A model generated the notes under the pieces. The model was not told the DNA's origin. It saw nothing but the letters and a program-made list of their open reading frames with translations, and ran no database searches. A program made the position numbers and the translations under genes. A DNA stretch of 64,000 nt from Synechococcus sp. A10-1-5-1 (GTDB lineage: Bacteria; Cyanobacteriota; Cyanobacteriia; PCC-6307; Cyanobiaceae), in NCBI RefSeq assembly GCF_023115425.1, contig NZ_CP096032.1:1612001-1676000 (forward strand). Direction: 5' to 3'. Positions 48,137 to 55,512 of the stretch are shown here, in pieces. Each line of letters opens with the position of its first letter. Within the stretch, counting starts at the first letter, position 1.

Positions 48137-48150
48137 GTAGCAGCGGCTAC
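48137..48150. promoter_or_regulatory. NtcA box between the TrpD2-like gene and cynS
   Basis: GTAGCAGCGGCTAC is a perfect GTA-N8-TAC, 128 bases before the cynS ATG and 51 bases before the TrpD2-like ATG. NtcA control of cyanase is established in cyanobacteria. Confidence 0.62.
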
Positions 48151-48168
48151 TAATCGGTTGCCGGCTCC

Positions 48169-48182
48169 GTAGCAACGGCTGC
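48169..48182. promoter_or_regulatory. Second NtcA-like site near cynS, one mismatch
   Basis: GTAGCAACGGCTGC lies 18 bases after the first box and differs from consensus in one base of the right half. It shares GTAGCAACGGC with the sites near nirA and the chelatase gene. Confidence 0.35.
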
Positions 48183-48278
48183 GCAGCGCGTGCGCAACTG
48201 CGGCGATTCTTGTTGCTGAACGGATGGCAGATAGCGCTCCATTCTGTTCGCTCCTCTCATCGCTATTAGCCTGTCTCC

Positions 48279-48761
48279 ATGACGGTTACACCTGTTTCCA
48301 TGCCCTCGCTGGCTGCTCCTTCGCCAGCCACAATCACCGCCACCTTGATGGCAGCAAAGAAGGCCAAGGGCCTCAGCTTTGCCGACCTGGAATCCGCGCT
48401 GGGTCGTGACGAGGTTTGGATTGCTTCGTTGTTCTATGGCCAGTCCACCGCCTCGCCCGAAGAGGCTCAGAAGCTCGCTGAACTGTTGAGCCTTGATCAC
48501 GCCATTGCCGAGGCCCTGCAAGCCTTCCCGACCAAGGGTGGCCTGGATCCTGTGATCCCCACCGACCCACTGATCTATCGCTTCTACGAGATCATGCAGG
48601 TCTATGGAATGCCCCTGAAGGACGTCATTCAAGAGAAGTTTGGCGACGGCATCATGAGTGCCATCGACTTCACTCTGGATGTCGACAAAGTTGAAGATCC
48701 CGCTGGTGATCGCGTCAAGGTCACCATGTGCGGCAAATTCCTTCCCTATAAAAAGTGGTGA
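48279..48761 (+). CDS. cynS: Cyanate hydratase (cyanase)
   Basis: Converts cyanate and bicarbonate to ammonia and CO2, allowing cyanate as a nitrogen source. The N-terminal helix-turn-helix-like domain ([20 protein letters not shown]) and the C-terminal active-site domain ([12 protein letters not shown] with catalytic Arg and Glu; GIMSAIDF with catalytic Ser) are intact. It is 160 residues from ATG 48279; ATG 48300 is an alternative. No cyanate transporter genes are next to it. Confidence 0.97.
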   Translation: MTVTPVSMPSLAAPSPATITATLMAAKKAKGLSFADLESALGRDEVWIASLFYGQSTASPEEAQKLAELLSLDHAIAEALQAFPTKGGLDPVIPTDPLIYRFYEIMQVYGMPLKDVIQEKFGDGIMSAIDFTLDVDKVEDPAGDRVKVTMCGKFLPYKKW

Positions 48762-48777
48762 GTTGATCTCCCCATGC

Positions 48778-48805
48778 AAAAGCCCCCGCAAGGGGGGCTT
48801 TTTTT
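48778..48805 (+). terminator. Rho-independent terminator of cynS
   Basis: AAAAGCCCCC (48778-48787), GCAA loop, GGGGGGCTTTT and further T to 48805. The A-run before the stem means it could also work on the minus strand for the HEAT-repeat gene that ends at 48832. Confidence 0.92.
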
Positions 48806-48831
48806 ATGGTCACAAACCTCAGAGTGAAAAC

Positions 48832-49617
48832 CTAGGCATTGATGGCTTGTTCAATCCAGGCGCGATGTCGGATCTGGGCCTTGAGCTGACGCTCCAGCGG
48901 CTCTTCGAGCACTGTGCCGGCTAGCTGGCTGCGTAGGGCTAGCAAGTGTTGGCAGCTCTCGAGGCTGCCGATGCAACCGAGGGCTTGAAGAGCTGTCTCA
49001 GCCACACCTGGCAGTGCATCCGGGCTGATGCGGCTGCTGATCGCCTCTAAGACGACGGGTTCGTTGCGCCTTTGCAAAAGCTTGATTGTGGCGATGACAA
49101 CCTCGGACCGGAAATCCTCCAGGAGTGGGGTCGTCAGCCGCAGAACTTCGCTGGCTTCGAGGCTGCGGTTGCGGAAGGTCAGCAGCGTCAGTCCTGCCAG
49201 GCGATGGCTTTGGCCAGGGGCCCTCAGTGCGTCTTCGATGATCGTGATGTCGATCAGGTTTCCCCAGCAACCCAGCGCTTCAAGCACCTCAGGCTCAAGC
49301 TCGCCGGCATTCGGAAGCCAGGCCAAGAGTTGCTCGCAGGCTTGGGGGTGGTGACAGATGCCCAGGGCGCGGATCAGCGGTCTCGTGATGCCCTGCGATT
49401 GGCAGAGGGGAAGGATCCAATCGATAGCCTCGGGTCCAGCCATCCCCAAGCGCTCAGCGAGGCTGAGGGCGAGGGATGGATCACAGACCCGAGGCAGAAG
49501 ATTGCTCAGTTCCTCAAGGGAGAGGGGCTGCCGCCGCCAGCGTCCCAGCCGCTCGCTTAAAGCAGCTTCCTCCAACGGTGAGAGGAGCCCGGAAACGGAG
49601 GCGACAGCGGTTCCCAC
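48832..49617 (-). CDS. HEAT-repeat-like protein in the nitrite cluster
   Basis: A 261-residue all-helical protein with repeated paired helices of HEAT type (LIRALGICHHPQACEQLLAW, EVLEALGCWGNLIDITIIED, LQALGCIGSLESCQHLLAL). HEAT proteins usually act as scaffolds. Its start is three bases after the focA stop, so it is part of that transcript. Nitrite clusters in picocyanobacteria carry a gene of unknown function called nirX near focA and nirA; this may be it, but I cannot confirm that from sequence. Confidence 0.72.
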   Translation of the reverse strand: MGTAVASVSGLLSPLEEAALSERLGRWRRQPLSLEELSNLLPRVCDPSLALSLAERLGMAGPEAIDWILPLCQSQGITRPLIRALGICHHPQACEQLLAWLPNAGELEPEVLEALGCWGNLIDITIIEDALRAPGQSHRLAGLTLLTFRNRSLEASEVLRLTTPLLEDFRSEVVIATIKLLQRRNEPVVLEAISSRISPDALPGVAETALQALGCIGSLESCQHLLALRSQLAGTVLEEPLERQLKAQIRHRAWIEQAINA

Positions 49618-49620
49618 GGA

Positions 49621-50532
49621 TCAGCGAGCCCCCAGCTCAGCGGCCAGCTCGCGCTCGAGCTTGTCGTCGTGCTCGTTAGGCAGAACGTTGGCCATCTTGG
49701 TGCGATGGGTGCTGTAGAAGAGCATTCCGATGAACACCATCCCGCCGACGATGTTGCCAAGGGTGACGGGGATGAAGTTCCAGACGATCACCTTGCCGAA
49801 GGGGACGCCAGAGCCCAGCAGGGGACCGGCGGTGTGAAGGAACTGGTTCACCACGATGTGCTCCATGCCCATCGTTTGGAAGGCCGTGATCGGCAGCCAG
49901 CAGGCGAGCAGTTTGCCGGGGACGCTCTTGCTCACCAAGGCCATGGTCACGCCCAGGCAGACGAGCCAGTTAGCGACCAATCCGCGTAGGAAAGCCAGGA
50001 AGAAGCCAGTGCTGCCGAGGGCTTCGTACTTGGTGATGACGTTGAGCTTGTTCAGTTTGATGATAGTGGCGGCCACGACCTGCCAGCCCTTGCCACCATC
50101 GGCAGCGGCCAGAGGTTCAACGGTGCCAGCGCTGGTGAGGCTGACCCACATGATCAGCGCCACCACCAAGGTGCCGATGAAGTTGCCGATCCAGACCCAG
50201 GTCCAGTTGCGGAAGGTGGAGCCCCAGCTCGCCTTGCCCGCCCAAACGCTCATGGGCAGCAGGGCGAAGTTGCCAGTGACGAGCTCCATGCCGAAGAGCA
50301 CGATGCTGGCGAAACCGAAGGGGAAGAGCAGCGAGCCCAGGAAGGGCATCTTGCTCTGGGCGGCCACAGTCAGAGCAAGAATGACGGCGAGGCCAAGGAT
50401 GGCGCCGGAATAGAAACCGCGGATCAGCAGGTTCTTGACGCTGACCGTGGCCTTTTTGCCGCCGGCGGCAATCATGCCGTCGACGAGCTCGTTGGGTAAG
50501 ACGTAGTCCATTTGTGAGGCTGTAGCGCTCAT
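49621..50532 (-). CDS. focA: Formate/nitrite transporter family channel (FocA/NirC type)
   Basis: A 303-residue FNT channel. The protein has six membrane segments with FNT motifs: ILALTVAAQ, GMELVTGNFALLP, LRGLVANWLVCLGV, MGMEHIVVNQF (where the pore His usually lies) and WNFIPVTLGNIVGG. In nitrite-using picocyanobacteria this gene sits by nirA and imports nitrite. Start ATG 50532. It is downstream of nirA and a 49-residue gene, and upstream of the HEAT-repeat gene. Confidence 0.93.
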   Translation of the reverse strand: MSATASQMDYVLPNELVDGMIAAGGKKATVSVKNLLIRGFYSGAILGLAVILALTVAAQSKMPFLGSLLFPFGFASIVLFGMELVTGNFALLPMSVWAGKASWGSTFRNWTWVWIGNFIGTLVVALIMWVSLTSAGTVEPLAAADGGKGWQVVAATIIKLNKLNVITKYEALGSTGFFLAFLRGLVANWLVCLGVTMALVSKSVPGKLLACWLPITAFQTMGMEHIVVNQFLHTAGPLLGSGVPFGKVIVWNFIPVTLGNIVGGMVFIGMLFYSTHRTKMANVLPNEHDDKLERELAAELGAR

Positions 50533-50566
50533 GTGCCGCTATAGAGAAGGTGGATGGGTGGTGGAC

Positions 50567-50716
50567 TTAACCGCTGATGCGGTTCATCAAGCGAGAAACG
50601 ATGTCTTGACTGCCGTTGGGCCGATTGACCGGAGCTTTGTCGTCGCCACTGCTGCTGATCCAATTGACAAAGCGAGAAAAAAGATCGCGTTTGTTTGGGT
50701 TTGTTTGTGATGTCAT
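50567..50716 (-). CDS. 49-residue protein between nirA and focA, unknown function
   Basis: A short frame from ATG 50716 to TAA 50567 reading MTSQTNPNKRDLFSRFVNWI and ending QDIVSRLMNRISG. Basic, amphipathic helices at both ends flank a polar middle. It fills the otherwise empty 284-base gap between nirA and focA on the same strand, and its codon use looks real. It has no Cys or known domain. A small accessory of nitrite uptake or reduction is possible; function is unknown. Confidence 0.6.
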   Translation of the reverse strand: MTSQTNPNKRDLFSRFVNWISSSGDDKAPVNRPNGSQDIVSRLMNRISG

Positions 50717-50816
50717 GTTGAGGATCCAGGTGTCATCCAATTGAGGGCAGGCTTCAGAAGACAGGAGCGCCTGATCTCAAAAACTGTGGCTAATTTGTAT
50801 TGACGACTGCGGTGTT

Positions 50817-52370
50817 CTAAGTCCGAGGCTTGGCGCCAAACTGTTCAATTAGAACTTCTTTGAGGACCGCTTGGATTTGACTCGCCGGTATTCCTTTGCG
50901 GTGCATTTCACCGACCTGTGGATTGGCGCCTTGTGAACCGCCAATGGTGAGGTTGTAGCCCTCGCCCATGCCGCCGTCGGGTTGTTTGGTTTTGGTCCCG
51001 GTGAGGCCGATGGCTCCCATGTAGGCCTGGCCGCAGGTGTTCGGGCAGCCTGTCCAGTGGATCTTCAGCTCCTCCGGCAGAACCAATTCGCGATCGAGGG
51101 CCTCAGCGGCTGCGAGGGCCTGATCTTTGGTGTTGGTGAGGGCAAAGCTGCAGTAGGTGTTGCCGGTGCAGCTCACGGTTCCAGCGGCGATGTGGCTGGG
51201 GTGGAGGCTGAAGCGCTGCAGCAGTGGCTCGGCCTCAAAGGCCTGGAGTTGGGTGCTGGCGATGCCGGTGAAGATGACGTTCTGATCTTCCGTGAGCCGG
51301 ACTGAACCATCGCCATGGCGCTCGGCAAGTGCGGCGATGTCCTGGAAGTCTTCGGCGCGCAGGCGGCCGACGGGGATATGGACGCCGGCGTAGTGCAGGT
51401 CCTCTTGTTTCTGAGGGTGGATGCCGTAGTGGGAGCGGGGTTCGGCATCAAAGACTGAGCCCGGATCGGGGGTGAGGGGGCCGAAGCGCTCTTCAACCAT
51501 GGCCCGGAATGTCTCCAGCCCCACCTCGTCGAGGTACAGACGGAAGCGGCCCTTGGGGCGCTTGTCCCGTTCACCGTTGTCGCGCCAGATCTTGATGACG
51601 GCCTCGGTGATCGCGCAGATCTGATCCGGCTTGACCCAGGCATTCAAGGGAACGGCGTAGGCGTTCATCTGAGAGGAAAGAATGCCGCCAATCCAGACGC
51701 CAAACCCCATCTCACCGTTGTTCTCAACGGGGTGGAAGGCGATGTCGTTGTGGAGCAGGAAGTTGTCGCGGGCGCCGGCAACGGCCGTGTTCCATTTCCG
51801 CGGCAGGTTGGAGAACTCGGGGTTCCCCTGGTGGTTGCTGGTGAGGAAGTTCTCGAGCTCCTGGGTGTAGGGCCGCGTGTCCACAATTTCCAGGGGATCG
51901 ATGCCGGCGATCGGGTTGCCGGTGACGTTCCGCGGGTTGTCGAAGGCGGACTGAATCGTGGTCAGGCCGACCGCTTTGAGTTGACCCAGGATCTCGGGCA
52001 GGTCCTCGAGGAGGATGCCGCGCATCTGAATGTTCTGGCGCGTCGTGATGTCGGCGCTGCCGTTGCTGCCGTAGCGGGCAACGACATTGCCGACGACCCG
52101 CAGTTGCTCGGCGGAGATCACCCCGTTGGGGACCCGCAAGCGCATCATGAAGAGCCCCGGTGTCTTGGGTCTCCAGAACATGCCGTACCACTTCAGGCGC
52201 AACTGAAGGTCGGTCTCGTCAACGTTTTCCCAACCCAGTTGGGCGAATTTTTCAATCTCACTGCCAACAAGCAGGCCATCTTTGGCTGCTTTGTTCTGCT
52301 CGATCTTGTTGAGCTTTTTGCCTTCGAGCCAGCTGGGCAGTGTGTTGGACAGTGTTGGCGTTGCCACCAT
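50817..52370 (-). CDS. nirA: Ferredoxin-nitrite reductase (NirA)
   Basis: Reduces nitrite to ammonium with six electrons from ferredoxin, using siroheme and a 4Fe-4S cluster. The first half has GLFMMRLRVPNGVIS and DITTRQNIQMRGI; the cluster/siroheme Cys are in CTGNTYCSFA and WTGCPNTCGQAY. It is 517 residues from ATG 52370. The siroheme-synthesis genes at 52783-54221 are just upstream on the other strand. Confidence 0.97.
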   Translation of the reverse strand: MVATPTLSNTLPSWLEGKKLNKIEQNKAAKDGLLVGSEIEKFAQLGWENVDETDLQLRLKWYGMFWRPKTPGLFMMRLRVPNGVISAEQLRVVGNVVARYGSNGSADITTRQNIQMRGILLEDLPEILGQLKAVGLTTIQSAFDNPRNVTGNPIAGIDPLEIVDTRPYTQELENFLTSNHQGNPEFSNLPRKWNTAVAGARDNFLLHNDIAFHPVENNGEMGFGVWIGGILSSQMNAYAVPLNAWVKPDQICAITEAVIKIWRDNGERDKRPKGRFRLYLDEVGLETFRAMVEERFGPLTPDPGSVFDAEPRSHYGIHPQKQEDLHYAGVHIPVGRLRAEDFQDIAALAERHGDGSVRLTEDQNVIFTGIASTQLQAFEAEPLLQRFSLHPSHIAAGTVSCTGNTYCSFALTNTKDQALAAAEALDRELVLPEELKIHWTGCPNTCGQAYMGAIGLTGTKTKQPDGGMGEGYNLTIGGSQGANPQVGEMHRKGIPASQIQAVLKEVLIEQFGAKPRT

Positions 52371-52466
52371 GGGAAATCGGTTCAGATGAAGTCAGCAACT
52401 GAGCCGTTTCCAAAGAAATGAACGACTAGTGGGATGAATGAAATCACTCGCCCTGTCACCTCTTGT

Positions 52467-52480
52467 GTCGCCGTTGCTAC
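52467..52480. promoter_or_regulatory. NtcA-like site upstream of nirA, one mismatch
   Basis: GTCGCCGTTGCTAC differs by one base from GTA-N8-TAC and is 97 bases upstream of the nirA ATG. A second one-mismatch site, GTGTCAACGGATAC, lies at 52515-52528. Its extended core is nearly identical to the site at 41954. Confidence 0.42.
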
Positions 52481-52581
52481 GGATCGAGGTTGTTCGCGGG
52501 GAGTGGAGAAAAGGGTGTCAACGGATACCTAAAGGGGACCCGTCTTCCGGGTTGATGGTGTCGCTTTCCGCTTCTGGTAGC

Positions 52582-52773
52582 TCAGTATTGGCGTCCGATT
52601 TCGCCCAGCATCCGGGTCGCACCGTTGCGAATCATTTGCCAGACCTTTCCCATGGCGGCGAGGTCGGCGTCCAGCTCACGCCTCCAGTGCGGGACGGGCT
52701 GCATCTGCCGGTAGCGGGGACGTTCGTAGGCAGGCCGTCGGCGGGAGCTGGGCAGGGGGCGAGTGGATGGCAT
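52582..52773 (-). CDS. Small basic protein upstream of nirA, unknown function
   Basis: A 63-residue frame from ATG 52773 on the nirA strand. The first 25 residues are Pro/Arg-rich (MPSTRPLPSSRRRPAYERPR); the rest forms a likely helix (WRRELDADLAAMGKVWQMIRN) ending GATRMLGEIGRQY, which has the look of a conserved domain. It starts nine bases from the divergent chelatase gene. I do not recognise it. Confidence 0.55.
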   Translation of the reverse strand: MPSTRPLPSSRRRPAYERPRYRQMQPVPHWRRELDADLAAMGKVWQMIRNGATRMLGEIGRQY

Positions 52774-52782
52774 CGTGAACCT

Positions 52783-53430
52783 ATGGATCCGGTGGTAGCG
52801 ACTCCATCAGCAGGGCCGGGGTGCTGGCGGTGGCCGTTGCTACCGAAGCCCGTTGCTGGCGAGCACTCCCCCCTACTCCTGGTCGTTCATGGCCATGCCG
52901 GTGGTCAGATCCCAGAGGTTCTGGAGGATCTGGTTTCCGAGTTGGCCCGGGGCCGTCAGGCTCCCGTTTGGATGCAGGCTCTGACCGCGGATCCCCTGGA
53001 GCTGCCCCCAGGCCTGCCGCTGGTCTTGGTTCCGCTGCTGTTGACTCCAGGCAGTCACGTTCGCGCGGACATCCCGGCCATTCGTCAGCGCCTGCGTGAC
53101 CAGGGACATCGTGTTCGGGTCCTTCCTTTCCTGGGCGCTTGGGGGCCCTGGCTGGAGCATTTGCGCGGCTTGGCCGCTCCCGCGGTTCTGCACCATCCGC
53201 TTCGGCCAGGGGTGGCGGATCGCTATCTCGCGGCCTTAAGCGCGTACGTCGGTGTGCCCTGCTTAAGTGCAGATCGCAGTGGTGAAGGCGATGCGGCGGC
53301 ATTGCCCCTGGCCCTGGCTCCCAATCGGATGACGGCCCATCTGCGCACCGAAGACTCCGCCTGTCTGGCGTTGCTGGAGCGCCCCGCCACCCGTCAGTTT
53401 TTGCTCAACCTCCTCCTTGATCTGCCATGA
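52783..53430 (+). CDS. Sirohydrochlorin chelatase-like protein (CbiX/SirB family)
   Basis: A 215-residue protein from ATG 52783. SPLLLVVHGHAGGQIPEVLEDLV holds the N-terminal His of CbiX-type chelatases, and the pattern LPLVLVPLLLTPGSHVRADIP fits the metal-binding half. It overlaps cobA by four bases (ATGA) and is divergent from nirA, so inserting iron into sirohydrochlorin to make siroheme is the likely job. An NtcA-like GTG-N8-TAC lies inside its 5' end (52830-52843). The frame is open upstream to 52438 but that part is not coding-like. Confidence 0.75.
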   Translation: MDPVVATPSAGPGCWRWPLLPKPVAGEHSPLLLVVHGHAGGQIPEVLEDLVSELARGRQAPVWMQALTADPLELPPGLPLVLVPLLLTPGSHVRADIPAIRQRLRDQGHRVRVLPFLGAWGPWLEHLRGLAAPAVLHHPLRPGVADRYLAALSAYVGVPCLSADRSGEGDAAALPLALAPNRMTAHLRTEDSACLALLERPATRQFLLNLLLDLP

Positions 53431-54221
53431 CCGCTGACATTGCCGGCAAGGTGTATTTGGTGGGCGCGGGTCCTGGTGATCCCGACCTATTGACGGTCAA
53501 GGCCCATCGCTTGCTGAGCCAGTGCGATGCGCTCGTCTACGACTCCTTGGTGCCTCGCGAGGTGCTGGCCTTGGTGCCGGAGGGCGCTGAGCAGCACTTT
53601 GTGGGTAAGCGCCGGGGGCATCACTCCGTGCCCCAGCCCAGCACCAATGCGGTGCTCGTTGAGATGGCCAAGCGCCATCGCTGTGTCGTGCGCTTAAAGG
53701 GTGGCGATCCCTTTCTGTTTGGTCGCGGTGGTGAGGAAGCGGCCCATCTGGAGCGCCATGGTGTGGCGGTGGAGGTCGTGCCCGGAGTGACCGCTGGCAT
53801 TGCCGCACCGGCCTACGTGGGGATTCCCGTGACCCATCGCCGGGCGGGTAGTTCCGTCACCTTCGTGACGGGGCATGAGGAAATCGACAAGCGACGACCC
53901 GGTGTCGATTGGCGCGGTTTGGCCCGCAGCAGTGACGGTCTGGTGATCTACATGGGACTGCACAACCTGCCCCATATCTGTGAAGAGTTGATCGCTGGTG
54001 GCTTGGAGGCGTCCACCCCTGCGGCGGCGGTGCAGCAAGGCACGGTTCGCGGTCAGAAGGCGGTGGTTTCCACCTTGGGCGGCCTAGCCGCAGCCGTTCA
54101 GGAGGCTGAGTTGGCCTCACCTTCGATCGTCGTGATTGGCGATGTCGTGAATCAACGGGTCGAGAGCTGTGCCCCCGAGCCGGCGATGGTGGAGATGCCG
54201 ATTCCCCTCAAACAGGGTTGA
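53427..54221 (+). CDS. cobA: Uroporphyrinogen-III C-methyltransferase
   Basis: Methylates uroporphyrinogen III twice, giving precorrin-2 for siroheme and cobalamin. VYLVGAGPGDPDLLTVKA, VRLKGGDPFLFGRGGEE, VVPGVTAGIAAPAYVGIPVTHR and IYMGLHNLP are the SUMT signatures. It is 264 residues and lacks the CysG oxidase/chelatase part, which fits the separate chelatase gene just upstream. Its stop region overlaps a convergent small gene by 14 bases. Confidence 0.96.
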   Translation: MTADIAGKVYLVGAGPGDPDLLTVKAHRLLSQCDALVYDSLVPREVLALVPEGAEQHFVGKRRGHHSVPQPSTNAVLVEMAKRHRCVVRLKGGDPFLFGRGGEEAAHLERHGVAVEVVPGVTAGIAAPAYVGIPVTHRRAGSSVTFVTGHEEIDKRRPGVDWRGLARSSDGLVIYMGLHNLPHICEELIAGGLEASTPAAAVQQGTVRGQKAVVSTLGGLAAAVQEAELASPSIVVIGDVVNQRVESCAPEPAMVEMPIPLKQG

Positions 54222-54579
54222 GTGCGATCTGCGGGCGCCGGGGTCGTCTCAGGTGCAGCCGCTGCAGGGACCAGCCCCGCTCAGGACTCATTTGCTGGGC
54301 GCTCAGCCAGCTGTCGTCGCGATCTTTAAGCGCTGCTCGATCGCTGACCTCTTCTCCGCCATAGAGCAGATGGATGATCCGATCGGGATCAATGTCCAGT
54401 TCAGCCACCTCATCCCAGAGGGATTGGCTGGCGTGGGCATCCGCCCGTCCGATTTGTGCATCCGCCAACTGCTGGGACAGAAGGATCACCAGGGCTTGTT
54501 CTTTGCGAGCGGTAAAGCTGTCACTGCTCACCATGGCCCGGCCCGGGCGGTTGGTGCAGCTGCTGGAGGGGGCTGTCAT
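54208..54579 (-). CDS. Conserved-type hypothetical protein
   Basis: A 123-residue protein from ATG 54579. The central part (VILLSQQLADAQIGRADAHAS, LWDEVAELDIDPDRIIHLLYGGE) is helical and acidic; the C-terminus is Arg-rich (LQRLHLRRPRRPQIAL). No signal or membrane span. It converges on cobA. Function unknown. Confidence 0.6.
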   Translation of the reverse strand: MTAPSSSCTNRPGRAMVSSDSFTARKEQALVILLSQQLADAQIGRADAHASQSLWDEVAELDIDPDRIIHLLYGGEEVSDRAALKDRDDSWLSAQQMSPERGWSLQRLHLRRPRRPQIALNPV

Positions 54580-54630
54580 TGCAACCTTCCAATGATGGGA
54601 CTAACGCTACTCAGATCCGCGCGAATTGGC

Positions 54631-54834
54631 TTAAGCCTCAGCGCGCCAATTCGGTAGTCCGAGCGCATCCCGCTGGCTGAAGCGTTCGCAGACGGCATAG
54701 GCCGCGGGCAGGTTGGCCACGCGCTCCCAGCTTCCGTCGCTGTCGTTGTGGTTCACGACGTAGCCACCGCCCCCATCACGGGCGATGCGGCAGCCGTCAC
54801 CGGTGAGTCCGACGAGATGCAGATGGTTGCCCAT
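54631..54834 (-). CDS. Small protein, unknown function
   Basis: From ATG 54834 the product is 67 residues: MGNHLHLVGLTGDGCRIARD, a Gly-rich turn (DGGGGYVVNHNDSDGSWERV) and a short helix. The upstream extension to 54933 lacks coding character. Two short beta-hairpins seem likely. No family recognised. Confidence 0.55.
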   Translation of the reverse strand: MGNHLHLVGLTGDGCRIARDGGGGYVVNHNDSDGSWERVANLPAAYAVCERFSQRDALGLPNWRAEA

Positions 54835-55161
54835 GAATCCGACTGCTGATTGAGTGATTTCTAAGGCCTGCGAATGGGCTCGGACTCTGTGTTCGTTTCC
54901 CCACGCAATCAAACTTGAGCCTTCAGAACACAATCGGAAGGGCTCTTCATTTTTTCTTCGGGATCGCCCCTGATTGCGGCTGAATTCTTGGTTTTTGTAG
55001 GTCCATATGCCTAGAGCGGAGCGCGCTGGGATGGATCACCTCTGATCCCCGGTTGCGTTCAGTGTCAGGAACTCGTCATCCCTTGGGTTGTTTTTGGCTG
55101 AGGTATTGCCTCTCGCGCTGAATAGCTTGCGTTTGAAGAATCAGGCAGAGGGCTGGGTTCC
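54835..55161. other. 327-base intergenic region
   Basis: Less GC-rich than its surroundings. It holds a small hairpin, GGATCA-CCTC-TGATCC (55033-55048), and a GAAG-GGCT-CTTC hairpin followed by ATTTTTT near 54940-54957. I see no gene, tRNA or known RNA in it. Confidence 0.4.
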
Positions 55162-55512
55162 GTGTCAGAGCCACTGGCTGAGCACCGACGAGAAAAGCGC
55201 TTCCCTGCGGTGCTTGCAGTCACCCTTCCCCTACGCAGGTTCACCGCCGCACCTGGGCTGGATCATCGGCCTTGGCAGCCTGCTGATCTCTTGGATCTCA
55301 GCTCTTGCGGCGCGGCTGTGTTGGTCCAGGCCATCCAGCCTTTCGAGACTGGTGCTGAGCTCAGCCTCGATTGTTCAGGCCTAGCGAGTCTCGGTCGATC
55401 GGAGCTCGAGGCCGTCGTCCGTTGGTCTCAAGTCGCTGCGCATTTGGACGATTTGGGGGTGCTGGGCCTGGAGTTCACGCAGCCCTTGGCGTCTTGGCCC
55501 TCGATTAGTTGA
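55162..55512 (+). CDS. PilZ domain protein
   Basis: A 116-residue single-domain protein, GTG start at 55162. The N-terminal RREKRF and the later DLSSCGAAV fit the PilZ patterns (RxxxR and D/NxSxxG) that bind cyclic di-GMP, and LDDLGVLGLEF is the typical last strand. A stand-alone PilZ protein often relays c-di-GMP levels to a surface or motility system; no partner is adjacent. It overlaps the convergent permease gene by eight bases. Confidence 0.75.
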   Translation: MSEPLAEHRREKRFPAVLAVTLPLRRFTAAPGLDHRPWQPADLLDLSSCGAAVLVQAIQPFETGAELSLDCSGLASLGRSELEAVVRWSQVAAHLDDLGVLGLEFTQPLASWPSIS

